A stretch of DNA of 64,000 nucleotides, from assembly GCA_037951105.1 (NCBI GenBank), contig JBAMJV010009319.1:49345-113344 (forward strand), in the 5' to 3' direction. The notes beneath the pieces are model-generated. The model was not told where the DNA came from and ran no database searches. It saw only the letters and a program-made list of their open reading frames with translations. This document shows, piece after piece, positions 1 through 14,000 of the stretch. Source of the DNA: Echinarachnius parma. Lineage: Eukaryota; Echinodermata; Echinoidea; Clypeasteroida; Echinarachniidae. Position 1 is the stretch's first letter, and the number at the start of each line of letters is the position of its first letter. The translations under genes and the position numbers were made by a program.

Positions 1-214
1 GGTGATGATGATGATTATCGTGATGATGATTATCACCATCATATGATGGTTATGGTGAGGATGATAATGATGGTGATAATGGTGATGATGATGAATATGG
101 TGATGATGATGATGTTGATGATGATGATTATCGTGATGATGAAGAATATGGTAATGATGATTATCGTGATGATGGTGGTGATGATGATGGTGATCATGAT
201 TTTGAATGATTAAT
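1..214. repeat. GAT/TGA-type trinucleotide microsatellite
   Basis: Imperfect repetition of GATGAT/GGTGAT triplets broken by TATCG and ATATGG interruptions. It is simple-sequence DNA without coding value. Confidence 0.9.
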
Positions 215-319
215 TTATATTTATTTTGGGACATCCGTTTAATACTAGTTCTGGGTATCTATCTAGTCCTGCTTCCATTCTCATAACCCTAACCCTAATT
301 ATATCATCATCATCACCAC

Positions 320-958
<639 letters not shown>

Positions 959-2002
959 AATAAATCTATATAGTTACTTTTCTGAAGAGTACGAAACCGG
1001 TTAGAACTTAGAAGTGATTGAATAAAAAGCTTTACCATGTAATTATATCGTGTTTTTTTAGTTTGTTGTGTTGACTTTTTATATATATATTTCATCGATG
1101 AAGACTTGTAAAGTTATATCTATTTATTTATCTATATCTATATATTTATATATCTAGGCCATCTATATACATACATGTATATATATCAACCTTAGCTGTA
1201 TCTAGAACAGTTATACCAAGATAACCTCTCATAGGCTACGGATCTAAAGTTAGTATAGGCCTATAGTTGATAGACTGCAATTCTGCTTACAAAAATTGCC
1301 AACATATGAAAACACCAATTTACAGCTAAAAGTGTAAAAAGTGGAGGGAACAAATTCGGGACAAAGGCACTTAGATCAAATAGCTTCAGGCGACCCGTGG
1401 CTATAATAATAATGACATTAGAAATTTAAATTGGGGTTGGATCGGACTCGGCTCCCCATCTCTATTCAATCTTGACATCCCCCCAAAAAATGATGATAAA
1501 TGTAATCAGTAATCAGCTGTTGGAACAAAGCACATTAGCGCGCAATGCATGCATGGAAAGAGCATCATTTGGGACCAGAAAAAAAAAACATCAACTGGGG
1601 AAACACTTTAGGTCTTCATGGATGGATGCAAAACTGGAATATTAATCACATTTTATATAGTTCCATGTGAATGACAATTTGTGTAGATATTACATTATGA
1701 TAAAAACATAAAACAATTTGACAAGGCGAATATCATTTTTGCTCCCAAAATAATAGGCATCCATAATTTTGTTGTGCATCCATCTCGCGATCTCAACTCC
1801 GGAGCGGCTGGGAAATCGACCGAATATCGTACGTAAATAACACGATGGTACATGCATGGTACGGAGTACGGTACCTTACTACCAGTTTTTACATGCAAAA
1901 ATTATGCACAAATAATGTGGAGCTTTGCGGCGTCGATTATGTATGCGTGAAGCGCAGATGAATCTACTTTTCCATCATTGTTTACCATAAAACCCGTCAA
2001 AA
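959..2002. other. 5' flank of the NKAIN gene, no recognised element
   Basis: AT-rich sequence between the CTAT array and the first NKAIN codon. The transcription start and 5' UTR must lie here or in an upstream non-coding exon, but I see no convincing TATA or initiator context. No open frame here has a family resemblance. Confidence 0.5.
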
Positions 2003-2056
2003 ATGGGATGCTGCACAAGGGAATGTACGATGATTACTATATGTATTATACAACTG
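2003..2056 (+). CDS. NKAIN: NKAIN coding exon 1 (start codon)
   Basis: This exon encodes 18 residues beginning MGCC and ending in IIQL, then a consensus GTAAGT donor at 2057. The start is chosen because the family begins with MGCC followed by a Cys-rich start of the first membrane helix. An in-frame ATG lies upstream at 1978 but its added residues do not resemble the family. Coding ends in phase 0, matching exon 2. Confidence 0.9.
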
Positions 2057-5000
2057 GTAAGTTTCAGCCCCTTTTCTATCTTTCAAAGGATCGTGATTTT
2101 GGAAATAATTTTAGTGCGTGTGTATTGCGTCCAGTAGCCGGGAGGCCAGAAGCAACCACGCCGGAGATTAGGCGTTGGAGTTTCGCAGTTCATCGATAGC
2201 TTCTGTTGACTTCAGTGTGCGACTTTTGTGTGACTCGGTTACTTATTCTTATTGGCCAAACTGCAATTTAAAGAGATGATTTGACAATCCTTGATCATGA
2301 TGAATTTTATTCACCATTTTGCATTCTACATATTTTGTTTACATTTCCTCTGTTCATTGCTTTATTGTCAATAACATTTGTCCAGCTCCAGAAATAGAAT
2401 GCAGAATCATTAAATCAGTCCAGATAAATTGACAAAAATTCATGTCATTTCCAGATGAGATTACAATTTTCAAAAACATTCTTGTAATTTATGTTGATCA
2501 TACAAAGATAATTTCATTGGCAATGCATGAAAATCTCACAGTGCCACATCATGATTGTTTTCTTTCAAATTCCAACGCATATTATTTGAAGAAAAAAAAA
2601 TTAACTAACTAACCAACATCAACAAAAAAGTAACATTTTAATTTTTATTTAATATATGATACATTTTCATGACTTTTTGTAAAGTTCTAATTCTAACGTT
2701 GTATTATAACCCCAATTTGTTTGTATGATTTACAGAACACAGACAAAACATTCTTCCTCAAAAGAGATCCGTAAAATGCTGGTTATTTGGTCAAATTTTC
2801 ATTGTATTTGATTTGGGGCTGATATAGAAAGGAGTTATTTTGATGTCCAATAAAAGACAAAATTACAATGTATTCATACATGGGCATTCTCTTCGAAGAC
2901 GTGCCCATGACTTGGCATGCTTGACTAAAAGAACCGATGCGCTATACAAATTACACAGAACTCGTACTCGGGTTCTTTTAGTCATGCATACCAAGTCGTG
3001 GGCACGTCTTCGAAGAGAATGCCCATACATGTGTTAAAGAACAAAGAAATGCAATGCATGAAAAGTTACAAAATAATCAAAATAACTTGTTTTTTTTAGG
3101 AATCAGAATGTTTTTCCTTCTAGTTCTACATGTAGGCTACTTTGGTGGAATGTATTTTCAATTGGTCAAAAATGTTGTGGAATCAAATATTCAATGAAAT
3201 ATTTAAATCAGCAAAATTATGATATCAATCTTGTTTGCACTAATTAGTATACCACGTATGTTTGAATGAGTTAATTAATAGTTTGACATAATTTGCATTA
3301 ATCAGATCTGGTAGACAGATTTCCATCAAAATTGAGTTGACAAATTTATACAGTGCATGTTAATTACTACTGTATGTACATGTAGTGCCACATTACTTAA
3401 CACGCATATTTTTTGCGGAATGTGTGTTTCATTGCCAAGATCTAGAGGTGCCAGGGTCATAATGATAAACTCATGAATAATGCCCCCTATCAAAGAACTT
3501 ACAAAATTTAAAAAAGGAAAGAATTAAGCAGGGCTTTAAAACATGATCAATATCTGCTTGCCTGGGGCAAGTAAATATTGATGTTGGGCAAGTAAAATGT
3601 CATAATTAGTCTATTTTGGCTGCGAGATTGGGCAACTAACATTGCTATTCAACTCCAATTCAGCTATTTTTTATACGTGTAAATGATATTCTTTGTATAA
3701 AATTTATAAGTGAAAATGAATTCATGATTAGTTAGAAAAGTGTAAGAATGTAATTTTTAATATTTGAATCAGTTTTCAAAATAACATACCGTATGTAATT
3801 TAAATTTCACAATTATGGTTCATGTGAATTACATTGTTCTTTTTGTATTTAATTGAATGTTTAGCACGTGCAATTCAGCTTGTTTGCCATATTGTGTTCA
3901 AAATAAATACCATGAATGTTTAATAAATACAAGAAAAATGTAATTCTGTATGTGACTGTAAATCTCATCTGAAACAAGTCCGAAATTTAATTTAACAAGC
4001 AAATCGAGCTACATGTACCTCTAGCGTTAATTTTTGTTTCACATAATTAGTTTTAGGGGGCAAGTAAATTTTCTGTTTGGCCAATTCATTTGACAAGTCA
4101 TGATTTGACTTGCAAGCATGAACACAGTGAAAAAAATACACGGGAACTCAGGGCAATTAAGGCCCCCGAAATGAAAAAAGGAGAACCGGAAGATGATATA
4201 ATTCACATCTACAGTTGAATGCAAAACAAATGTTAGAGTGCTATTTTAATGCATGTAAACTTAAAAGTAGCCCCCCAGCAGGCTTTGAAATATACAGGGG
4301 CTGAGGGTGATTTTGACCCCTAATTTTCAAAATAGCCCCCTGAAATCAGTAGGTAGCCCCTAAAATGACCATCTGTGAAATATTGTGTGATCTCCATCAG
4401 ATTGAAAAAGTAGCCCTCTAAAATTAAAAATAAATTCCTTCATTGCCCCCCCAAACAAATTTTTTAAAAATATTTTTCCTGCCTGAGCAGGCAAGTATGA
4501 AATAAAGTTAGTGCGGACTGCAGAGGCTTGCACTAAGACAGGTTTAAAAGGTTTGACTGTATTCTATTGTATGATGAGTCACAAATTAAGCCTGTCCGAC
4601 CTAAATGGAGAATCAATTTAATCCTAACCACGCAATGCAAGAGTCAGTAATAGAAACAGTAAACCCAGGAATAAACGACTGATTGGATGTTTGATTGGTA
4701 CCCTTCAGAAGCTCTCAGATACGGGACTCACTAGATGCAGTGTCCCGCAATAATTATTAGGATTGTTTTCAGAAATGCTGACCGTTCGTTCCGTGAATTC
4801 ATTTATGCCCAATTCATTTATGCCCAATTCAAGATACCAATAATGAAGATAATATATTTGTCTTTGGTAGACATTCAGTGGCTATCCAAATGCAAAAAAA
4901 ACAACACACTAACAACAAGTAAGCAAGAGATTTAAAATCTGAAAAATAAGAATTATCATTCAGGTATATCATGTACTAGTACACTCATACTGTACTACAT

Positions 5001-8000
5001 CTACAGTATAACATTTCATGCATAATTAGCTATTACAGGTCCAACAACATAACATACTAGACAGTGGGTCATAAAAGACATGTACAATGCACTTCAAATT
5101 CCATCAATCATTTGCCATATGTGACTGGCTATATAATATAGCAAAACCTGCCACTTGTCGGTAATTCATGTTTTAAAGAAATGGGCATTTTAAGTTCACA
5201 CAATGTGTGTAAAAGACCTATGATTGTAAAATTGAAACAATCAAATCTTCGCCAATTATTGACCAATTAGTTATAAACAGAGCATCAAATGAAAGCTTGT
5301 GATGAGGCCTTTCTAATGGTATGAAAATCTACATTTTGATTTTTGACAAGTGCCGGGTTTTGCTATAGCCGGTCACATATAATATACAAAAGAAGTTGTA
5401 AAGAAAACTTGAATGGTAATGGTATCTAACCCCTATACAACTCTGAACACCTTTACCATTCAGTTGACTGCACTTATTCATTCTCCCAAATGCTATTCAC
5501 CTGACTCACTCAAATCTGAAGCAGCCCTTTGTTGGCAATGTACAATAAAGAGAGTTTCTCACGGCTCAACGCTGGGAATTCCAATTTTTTACAATTTTCA
5601 GGTTTCTTTTCCTTCTTCAAAGTTCAAATTTGTCTGTCCTTACCTTTTCTTTACTTTTGTTTATTTTCTTTTAAGGATATTTTCTTCTTTTCTTGCTTTT
5701 CTCTCATTCATGTCCTCACCTACCCTTTTTTTAGATTTCATTTCTGTTTTCTGTTTCCCATTCCCTTCCTTCCTTCCCTTTTAAAGGGATCTAGTAACTT
5801 TGTTGAGATGTGCAAAAACTGATGAATGGTTGATGCAATGTATACTGTTGTTATCTCATATGTCCTCAGGGTATTGTGTGAAAATTTCAGGTCAAATGGA
5901 CAATGTATGGCCAAGTAATGAGCGAAAATGCAAAGTGATATTGGGTGATATTCACCAACTCACTGCATTCACTTTGTACAGGGATGAAAATCTCGCCCGG
6001 AGATTTTCTTATCTAAATACTTCAATCATACATATCTTTGTAATGAAAGGGAAATTTGAAAAACCGAAAGCTGTCCCATGATGTTTATTGTTAATACGAA
6101 TACAACAAGGTATAAAGGAACCGCTAGAATTACAATTTTATTTTGAGGATTTGGACAATGTTACTAAGTCCCTTTAATATGTATTTCTTTTAGTTTCTTT
6201 TCTTCCTTTCCCGTTATTCCCTTTTTCTTCTTTTTGCTCTTTCTCTCTTTCCCTCTTTTCTCTTAAAAAAAAAAATTTGTATACTCTTTCCCATTCCTTC
6301 GCTACATTTCTTTTCTTTCTTCCCAATTGCTTTTGAGAGAGTGTGAGACTGACTACATAGTTATCACATCTTTTCACATGCCATTAGCATTGTGAACCTT
6401 TCTCTAAATAACAAGCTTTGAAGATTAGCTTTTGTGTTGACAGTAATTGTAAACAGAAGCAATTGTCCAACCCGCCAAAATAAGTTTTATGAGCGTACGG
6501 CTCTACACAACACAGCCATTCTTCAAAGTACAAGCAGTGCAGTTCTGAACACAGATGTTTGAAAACTTAAACATTTCAAATTATCTTGATATCTTGATTT
6601 CTGATTCTACTCAAATAATTTGAACATGCGTAAACCTATATCACCTCTTTTCGCAAGCTATTACATTTTGGTTTTAAATGGTAGTACTAGCAAAACCAAG
6701 CTGGTAGTAATGTGTAATATATCCCCTTTAAGATACTCTATTTTAAATGGTAAATCAGTTTAATACTCGCCTGTCTCAGTGGTTGCCATTCAATTCCACC
6801 GAGTTACCAACTATTGAGCATATAATTTAATATGTAAAGGATGTAATCGTGGAGTACACATGTGTTCTACAATTACATCCTTTACTACTAACTACCAGTA
6901 ATGTATGATTTACTCAACTGACGAGGGAAAAAAGAACTACCAGCACTTTGTTCTGATAAGATTACTATGATAAGAAATAGGAAGTATAGATAATTGAGGT
7001 TATTGATTCTAAAGATTTCCTCATCAAAGATTACTGATTATAATAGAGAAAATTTGCAAATTTGTGTTTGAAGTTGATGCTATTTAACAAGTTGCTGGTA
7101 TCTATAGGAAGTGTGATTTTACCAATTCACTAAAAGAACCTGACCTGATAGCATTTATTCATGAGAAATGCAATATCTCGTAGGCAAGGGGAATATGTAT
7201 GGCAGGATTTTTTCATTTTGATGATTTTATCACAGAAAACTAGGGTTTACATTGTACATTACCATGTGGCACACTTTGGATTTAGAGAAGAAAAGTCAAT
7301 AATTACAAAAATCGTGTTTGAATTAAATTTGTCAACATGCATGTCACAATGTAAATTACACCCAATAGAAATTGAAATGAAAATCAGCACTCCTCATTCC
7401 CTGTGTACTGTACATTGCTAATAACAAGTACACAAAACATGATACATCACCAGTAAATGGTACAGATTTCATTTTTATTATTTTGGAACCATTCAAAACA
7501 CATACAGCAATAATATTTCAAATGATATATAAATACAATAAAGTCGATAACATTTAGAACTTGAGTGGATGTTAAAACAAAGACACATATACACCAAAGT
7601 GACAAGAAAATGTTACACAGGTCGTTCATACACAGTCATGTACATTATACAGTATGTACACGATGTTATGAACAATAGAATTGAAATCTAAATGCATCTC
7701 TCTGGTCTCCCACTGAGATGCGTAGTGCATCTATGGTATTCTTTTGTACAATGTACTACACCGTATGAATGGCTAGATCTATACAGAGTCAGGTGTAACC
7801 CATTGTACCATTATAACAGGGCTCGACACCTGCTAGCACTTGCCCTATTGTCCGGGGCAAGTAAAAATTGATGATGAGCAAATAAAATGTCATAAATTGC
7901 CTAGTTTGGGCAATCGGGCAACCCAATTATTGGGCAAATATGAGAGAATAATGTAATTCCTTAAGTTTAAATCTCTGGTAGAAGTAAGCGGGCAAGTTAA

Positions 8001-11000
8001 CTCTCTGTTCGGGCAAGTAAAATTTGAAAAGTTATGACTTTACTTGTTCGAATGGGCCAGTAAGGAAAAATATTAGTGAGGAGGCTTGATTATAAATGTA
8101 CATGTTATTGGATCACTTGTAGTTGTATGAATGCTGAATTATGAATATTAGGGAGTTTTGATGCTTGAATGAAAAAGTGCGTTGATAATTGTTTGCTCGT
8201 GATATAATCAATAGTCACAACTAAATGTCAACTGACCTTATAATATGTATTACAGTACAACATGTTGAAAAAAAAATTTGTACTTCCTGAATATGAAGGT
8301 GATTTACTTTGGGAGTGCTCACAAATTATGACTGTATTGTTTCATTATACCACACCACAGGGAAGTTTCAACATAGAATCATAGAAGGTACAGTACCTTT
8401 CTAGATTTTGCATCCTTGATAGAGTTCTTGAATTTGAAAGTAGGCAAAGGGTTATTTGATAGAATAATTTATTTTGGGAAGTTTGCCAGTAAATCACTCT
8501 ACCCCATCATCATCATCAAAGTTTCAAACTTCCCTGTTTATTAGTCATACCTGGACAACAACAAAAGAGAAATTAAAACAACAACAGTAACAGCTGGTTT
8601 TCTGGCAAGCTCATTTTATTAATTTAATGAGAGAAAAAATAGCAAAGTTCTTGAATACTTCCAATTCCAATTGTTAGCAGTGAAAAAAATACATGATGGC
8701 TCAGGGTCATTTACATATTATATGTACAGCTCCTGAAATGCTAAAACGAATATTAAAGTAAACCTGTGACATACAATGTAGTGACCACCCAAGGGAAACA
8801 AGAAAATTGGCCAATGTGGACAGGTGACCCCATACCACTGTTTTTCACAGGGAATCACTTTTGGTGACCAGCAGTGAACATACACATGGCTCAGGGTAAA
8901 TTTACCCCCAACATGCCAACATTGAGACCTTGAAAATCATATTTAAAGGAGCCAAGTTCAATGCAAAACAAAATTTAGAGTGCTTTTTTTTTTCATGCAA
9001 GCAAGCTTGAAAAGTAGCCCCTGAAAATGAATTGTATTTGTTATCCCTTGGTGACCAGTATCTAAGGCAGGTTGGCTGAGCTCTGTTATCCCTTGGTGAC
9101 CAGTATCTAAGGCACCTTGGCTGAGCTCTATTATCTCTTGGTGACCAGTATCTAAGGCAGGTTGGCTGAGCTCTTTAGTCAGGTGGCCAGGCACTAAGAC
9201 AGGTGTGACTGTATCTAGAATTCAATGATGGATGGGATTGGATGGGGTCGTTTTGTATAAATATCATACATTATCATTCACACATTGTACTGTAGTATGC
9301 GTCTGCTTGCCATACATGTATTATCATTTCAAATATTTACTCAGGAGGCAATGTCAAATACACTGTATACACATGAATATATGTAGTGATGTTTCCTGTA
9401 TAATGTACACAGGGGAAAATGTGATATTTATTTTTCGGGGGCTACTTTTCTAGTTTGCCTGCATGAAAATAATACCGTAACACTCTTTTTGGCATTTCGG
9501 TTTGCCCTGCGCCCCCTGTGTGTTTTTATCACTGTTTATTATCCGTCGGTATGATTATATGCCAAGAATAGTTCTAACCAAACATTGCCACTTCAACATA
9601 TACATGTACATGTTTGATTTCTAACGAGGATGTTATTCGATGACGTGAAATTTATACAAATTACTCACATATTTCGCCCGCCACCCCCGTGTATTTTTTT
9701 TGCTGCACTGAATTGCCTGGTTATGAAATCATACATGTGCTACCAAGTGAGGCTCCCGAAAGTGCCCCCTTAAATATGACACAACCACATTTAATTTGAT
9801 GATATTTTCTTTTGTCAGATTGCAACGTTGGAGAAGCTGGTCTTTGATGTTTGGGTCTACATGTTTGTGCTCATCAGTGATGGCTTTCTAATACTGTTTA
9901 TTTTTGTTTTACATTGCTTACTGAATCTAAAAATAACACAAGGAACCTATATTCAAAATTAGCACCTAAATAGAGAATCTGTTAGATTTTACAATTTTGA
10001 TATTTTTTCTTTGTACAGATTGCGACGTTAGAGAGACTGCAGGTCTTTGATTTCCTGGGCTACATGTTTGTGCCTATCATCAGTGGCTTTCTCAACATAA
10101 TACCATTTACTTCTATTGTTTCTCTTACATCAAATCTAAACTGACACAAGTGATAGATTTAAGAGATTTATCTGTTTGATTTTTTGCTATTTTGTCTTTG
10201 TACAGATTGCAACATTAGAGAGACTGGTCTTTGATTTCCTGGGCTACATGTTTGTGCCTATCATTGGGGGATTCATTAACATCATCTTAGTCTTATTCGG
10301 TCTCTTTGGATCCTACCAATATCGACCAAAATTCATGGTTTTGGTAAGTAAAATTATTAATGTTTTTGTTTTTACATTTATACATTGCCCCCTCCCCCCC
10401 CCCCCAAAAAAAAAAAAAAACAACAATACAAAACAACAGCAACAACAATAATTAAAAGTATAATGTGTGTACTGTAGTCATGTGCCAATATTGATGACAA
10501 TTCAAAATTCAGAAAATTTAAAACACGAAACAAGAATAATTTGAAGTCTAATGTCCGTAGTCTAAGCGGGACGATCATCCCGATATTATTTTTGAATTCT
10601 ACCGAGACAGAATTGTTCTTTACCTAACAGTGTTACATAAAATCATTACTTTAAATGTTCACTGGAAAAAACAATTAGAAAGCATTACCAAAATGTAGCT
10701 TGTTAACATTTGAAGAAATAAATAATTTTAAAAAACTTGGACTGGAAAGAGTGAGCACTCAAAAAACCTTTCACAGTGAAGTAATTAGCTCTAAAGTCAA
10801 GTACTTTTGCTTTTTTTTTTTAACAAGCTCTTTTTATGCAAACGATAATGTAGATCACTTGTCCATGTATAATGCACCATTGATACAGTATTGGGCTTGT
10901 AATGTAACCAACTTGTTTCTCTATGCCGCTTTTATGGTGTGCATTTAGTCTGTTAAATGGCCCTGAATTACATGTTTGCAGAAATACACAATGCATTGTA

Positions 11001-14000
11001 GATAATTTATGTTTGCGGCCTGCATTTCCTAGATGCCATTTATTTGGCCGCACACACAACGACTGTAAATAGGTCATTTTGAGTCAATAAATGAGTGGCA
11101 TGACATTTGAGAGAGATTGTTTTATTTGTTGTTCGTCATCATTGTAGGAGCTACTGTCATGTTGAAATGGGTAGCTGCCCCCCCCCCCCCCCCCCCCCCC
11201 CGCCCCCATGGCAATGAATTCATATGTACAGTATGACGTGCTATACATGTGCATCATTCACTTTGTGTTTATGTCAAGTTTTCATATTTTTTCAATTTTG
11301 ATTTTGATTTTTTTAAAGAATAAAATATGTACACTCATGTTCTATTTAATATGAATACGCTGTACTAGTACTTTTGTTTCCTTTGCATTTTTTTTCAAAA
11401 AACAAACAAAGATTTCCATGTCAATTTACATAAGTAAACACACAAGTATGTGCACAATTCCTTTTATGATTTTAATGGGGGAATAAACGAGCTATACACC
11501 ACCATGGAAACCGATACTTACAAGCAACATTTAAACAGAGCTGTTCATGTACATAACTTTGAGCACTCATTTTGTTCACTATGGCTATACTATTTTAGAT
11601 GTCACACAGTGTGTGCTCCCATTTGTGAACCCTAAGAAAACATTTATGAACTGCTTGGGTCTCTGCAGTCAGATAAAGATCAAGATTGGATATTATGTTT
11701 ATCCTACTGGCTGTGAAGAAAGAGGTCTCATATTATTCCTAACACCCCAGAGCGTTGAGCGGTATTGGAGCACTGGTTTCAATAGAGCTTAGTCTTATGT
11801 TGCTTTCATGCTGGACAAATTTCTATCGGATGCGTCCGGACGCATCCGATGAAACGTCCAGCATGAATGCTACAGAGGTGAAAAAGCCGATAGAATAGGC
11901 GATGAAAAGAAGAGAAAAAGGCGATTGTTTTCTCCTACTTTAGAGCAGGAGAAATTCACTTTCTATCGGTGTCACTCCGATAGAATCGTCAGCATGAATT
12001 GGTTCGGGGAAAAAACACCGATTAAAACGGTCAAAGGTCGTGACCTTGTTCTGGCTAACGCAGTGCAGCGCGTGCTTTTTTTCGGAACACGGCGTGCGAT
12101 AATATTATGCATAGCTAGCTCGTGTGTAAAGCGATTGCGCAACAATTCTTCACTTCCGGCGGGTGAAAGCAAAAGGCGATTAAATTCCCCTCCACTATGA
12201 ACGCTACAGAGGGGAAGTTGCGAATTGCCCGTTGTTGACATAAGAAATTCTATCGGACTTTTCTATCGGTATTTTCTCCCGTTTGCCAAGCTTGAAAAGG
12301 GTATTAGAGGGTGTGTTCAGCTCATCTAATCAAGGAGGTAGCAATTTTAAATGTGTTTCCATTTGCCACATGTGTTAAAAACTTATTGAACTTTGAATTG
12401 ATCAAAATGTGTACTTCCATGTTGAAACTCGGTATTGAAGCACTGGTTTGAATAGAGGGTGTGTTTAGCTCACAAATCTATTCAGTACCTATAAACGTGT
12501 TTCCACTTTCAATGCTAAAAACATGGTATAGAGTACAGAAGCCATGACATCATAAAAACACTTTTTTAGAATTTTCAAATTTGGACTTCATTTTCAGAAA
12601 GAGCATACCGTATTTGTCGGTGTATTAACCGCTCCGATGTATTAACCGCACCCCCAACTTTGGCCGTTTTTCCATGAAAAAAAAAAAAATTGATAGTATA
12701 ATTCTTGATTTTTAGTCTTTAGATGGTCAGCATTTTCTTAGGAAAGGTACCAAAAATAGCTTATCTATCAGAGAATTTTTGCATATGAATTTTGTTTTAT
12801 TTACTGAAGTCTCCGAAGTAAATAAAGAAAATTATCAGGCCTTCTTCACAGCAGAAGAATCTATAACTTCTGTTGAATTTGCCACACGGATCACTACACA
12901 TGGGACTACATAAAACGTTAGACAACAAAACGAAGATTTCACCAATAAAACAATCAGAACGGAGATTTTAAAAAAAAATGTACCTTAATGTTATTCCTTC
13001 TTTCTAGTTCAAATTATGTTGAATCTACTCTTGAAAACTGTTTCAGAAATAGTAAGTAATAATAGCGAGTAATACGGCATACGATCGTCGTCGATCGTCG
13101 ACATGGATGAAACGATTCTCAAACGTTGACATCCAGTCCGCCCGGTACTAAACAAATGCTCCGATAGCCCGCCATATCACTCATACACTTTGCGTGAAGG
13201 TTATGGGTCTATTTTGTTACGCGAGATCCATCCGCCGGGAATTGGGGAAATCCCCGGCGGATGGATCTCGCGTAACAAAATAGACCCGATAACCTGCACG
13301 CAAAGTATATGAGTGATATGGCGGGCTGTATTGGAGCATCGGCGGCCGGGGGTCGGGAAAGAGAATCCCCGCCTGCATGCTCGGCCAAGTGCCAGTCGCG
13401 CGGCCGGGTGCATGTTAGGATTCGTACTAAGATCGAAGCAATGATCGTGAATCTTCAAAGCTGCTTTCGCAGCAACAACGAGCAATATTTAGGAAGAGGT
13501 AAAAGAGAAACATAAAAGACACTGCATGACTTGTTTTGGGGGGAATATGCTTGTATTTTCCGTGCATCGTATGAGTATGAATGCCTTGCTGAGGTGGACT
13601 TTGGTCACTTGTGAATCTTATCTCCGTGTATTAACCGCATCGTATTAGGGCCCGGCGCTGGCTAGGCAATTTGCGTGTACAATTTTCCTATCTCCGTGTA
13701 TTAACCGCTCCCCCCTTTTTGGAGCTTTTTTTTGAGAAAAAAGGTGCGGTTAATACACCGACAAATACGGTAACAAATATTGTCCAAATACCGAAAATCA
13801 AAGGAATATAGGTTACGTATTGGCTGAGATATGCCCATCCGAATGAATTTTACTTCAATAGGCAATCAGTGTTATAGTGCACTGGTTCCTAAATTTAGGA
13901 ACCAGTGCACTATAACACTGATTGCCCATTGACAACAAAATCATTCGGATGGGCATATCTCAGCCAATACGTAACCTTTTCCTTTGATTTTCGGTATTTA

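Larger units (their letters stand above)
2057..9818 (+). other. NKAIN: NKAIN intron 1, repeat content
   Basis: This stretch of about 7.8 kb holds a foldback hairpin (2881-3025), two GGCAAGTAA hAT-like copies (3529-4530, 7817-8088), a foldback MITE (5121-5376), a TTAA MITE (5781-6177) and a 45-bp tandem triplet (9041-9175). I see no conserved coding exon elsewhere in it. Confidence 0.7.

Noticed and set aside
281-299. Telomere-like CCCTAACCCTAA
   Set aside because: Two units only, also seen near 20898; not a telomeric tract.
9819-10105. Mutually exclusive versions of NKAIN exon 2
   Set aside because: Both copies lack a donor and the 3' half of the exon, and cannot replace it.
11925-12241. 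Overlapping frames of about 90 residues on both strands
   Set aside because: They lie in an interspersed repeat also present inverted at 45.5 kb and show no conserved domain.
13201-13515. GC-rich open frames on both strands
   Set aside because: They run through a palindrome inside a transposon.
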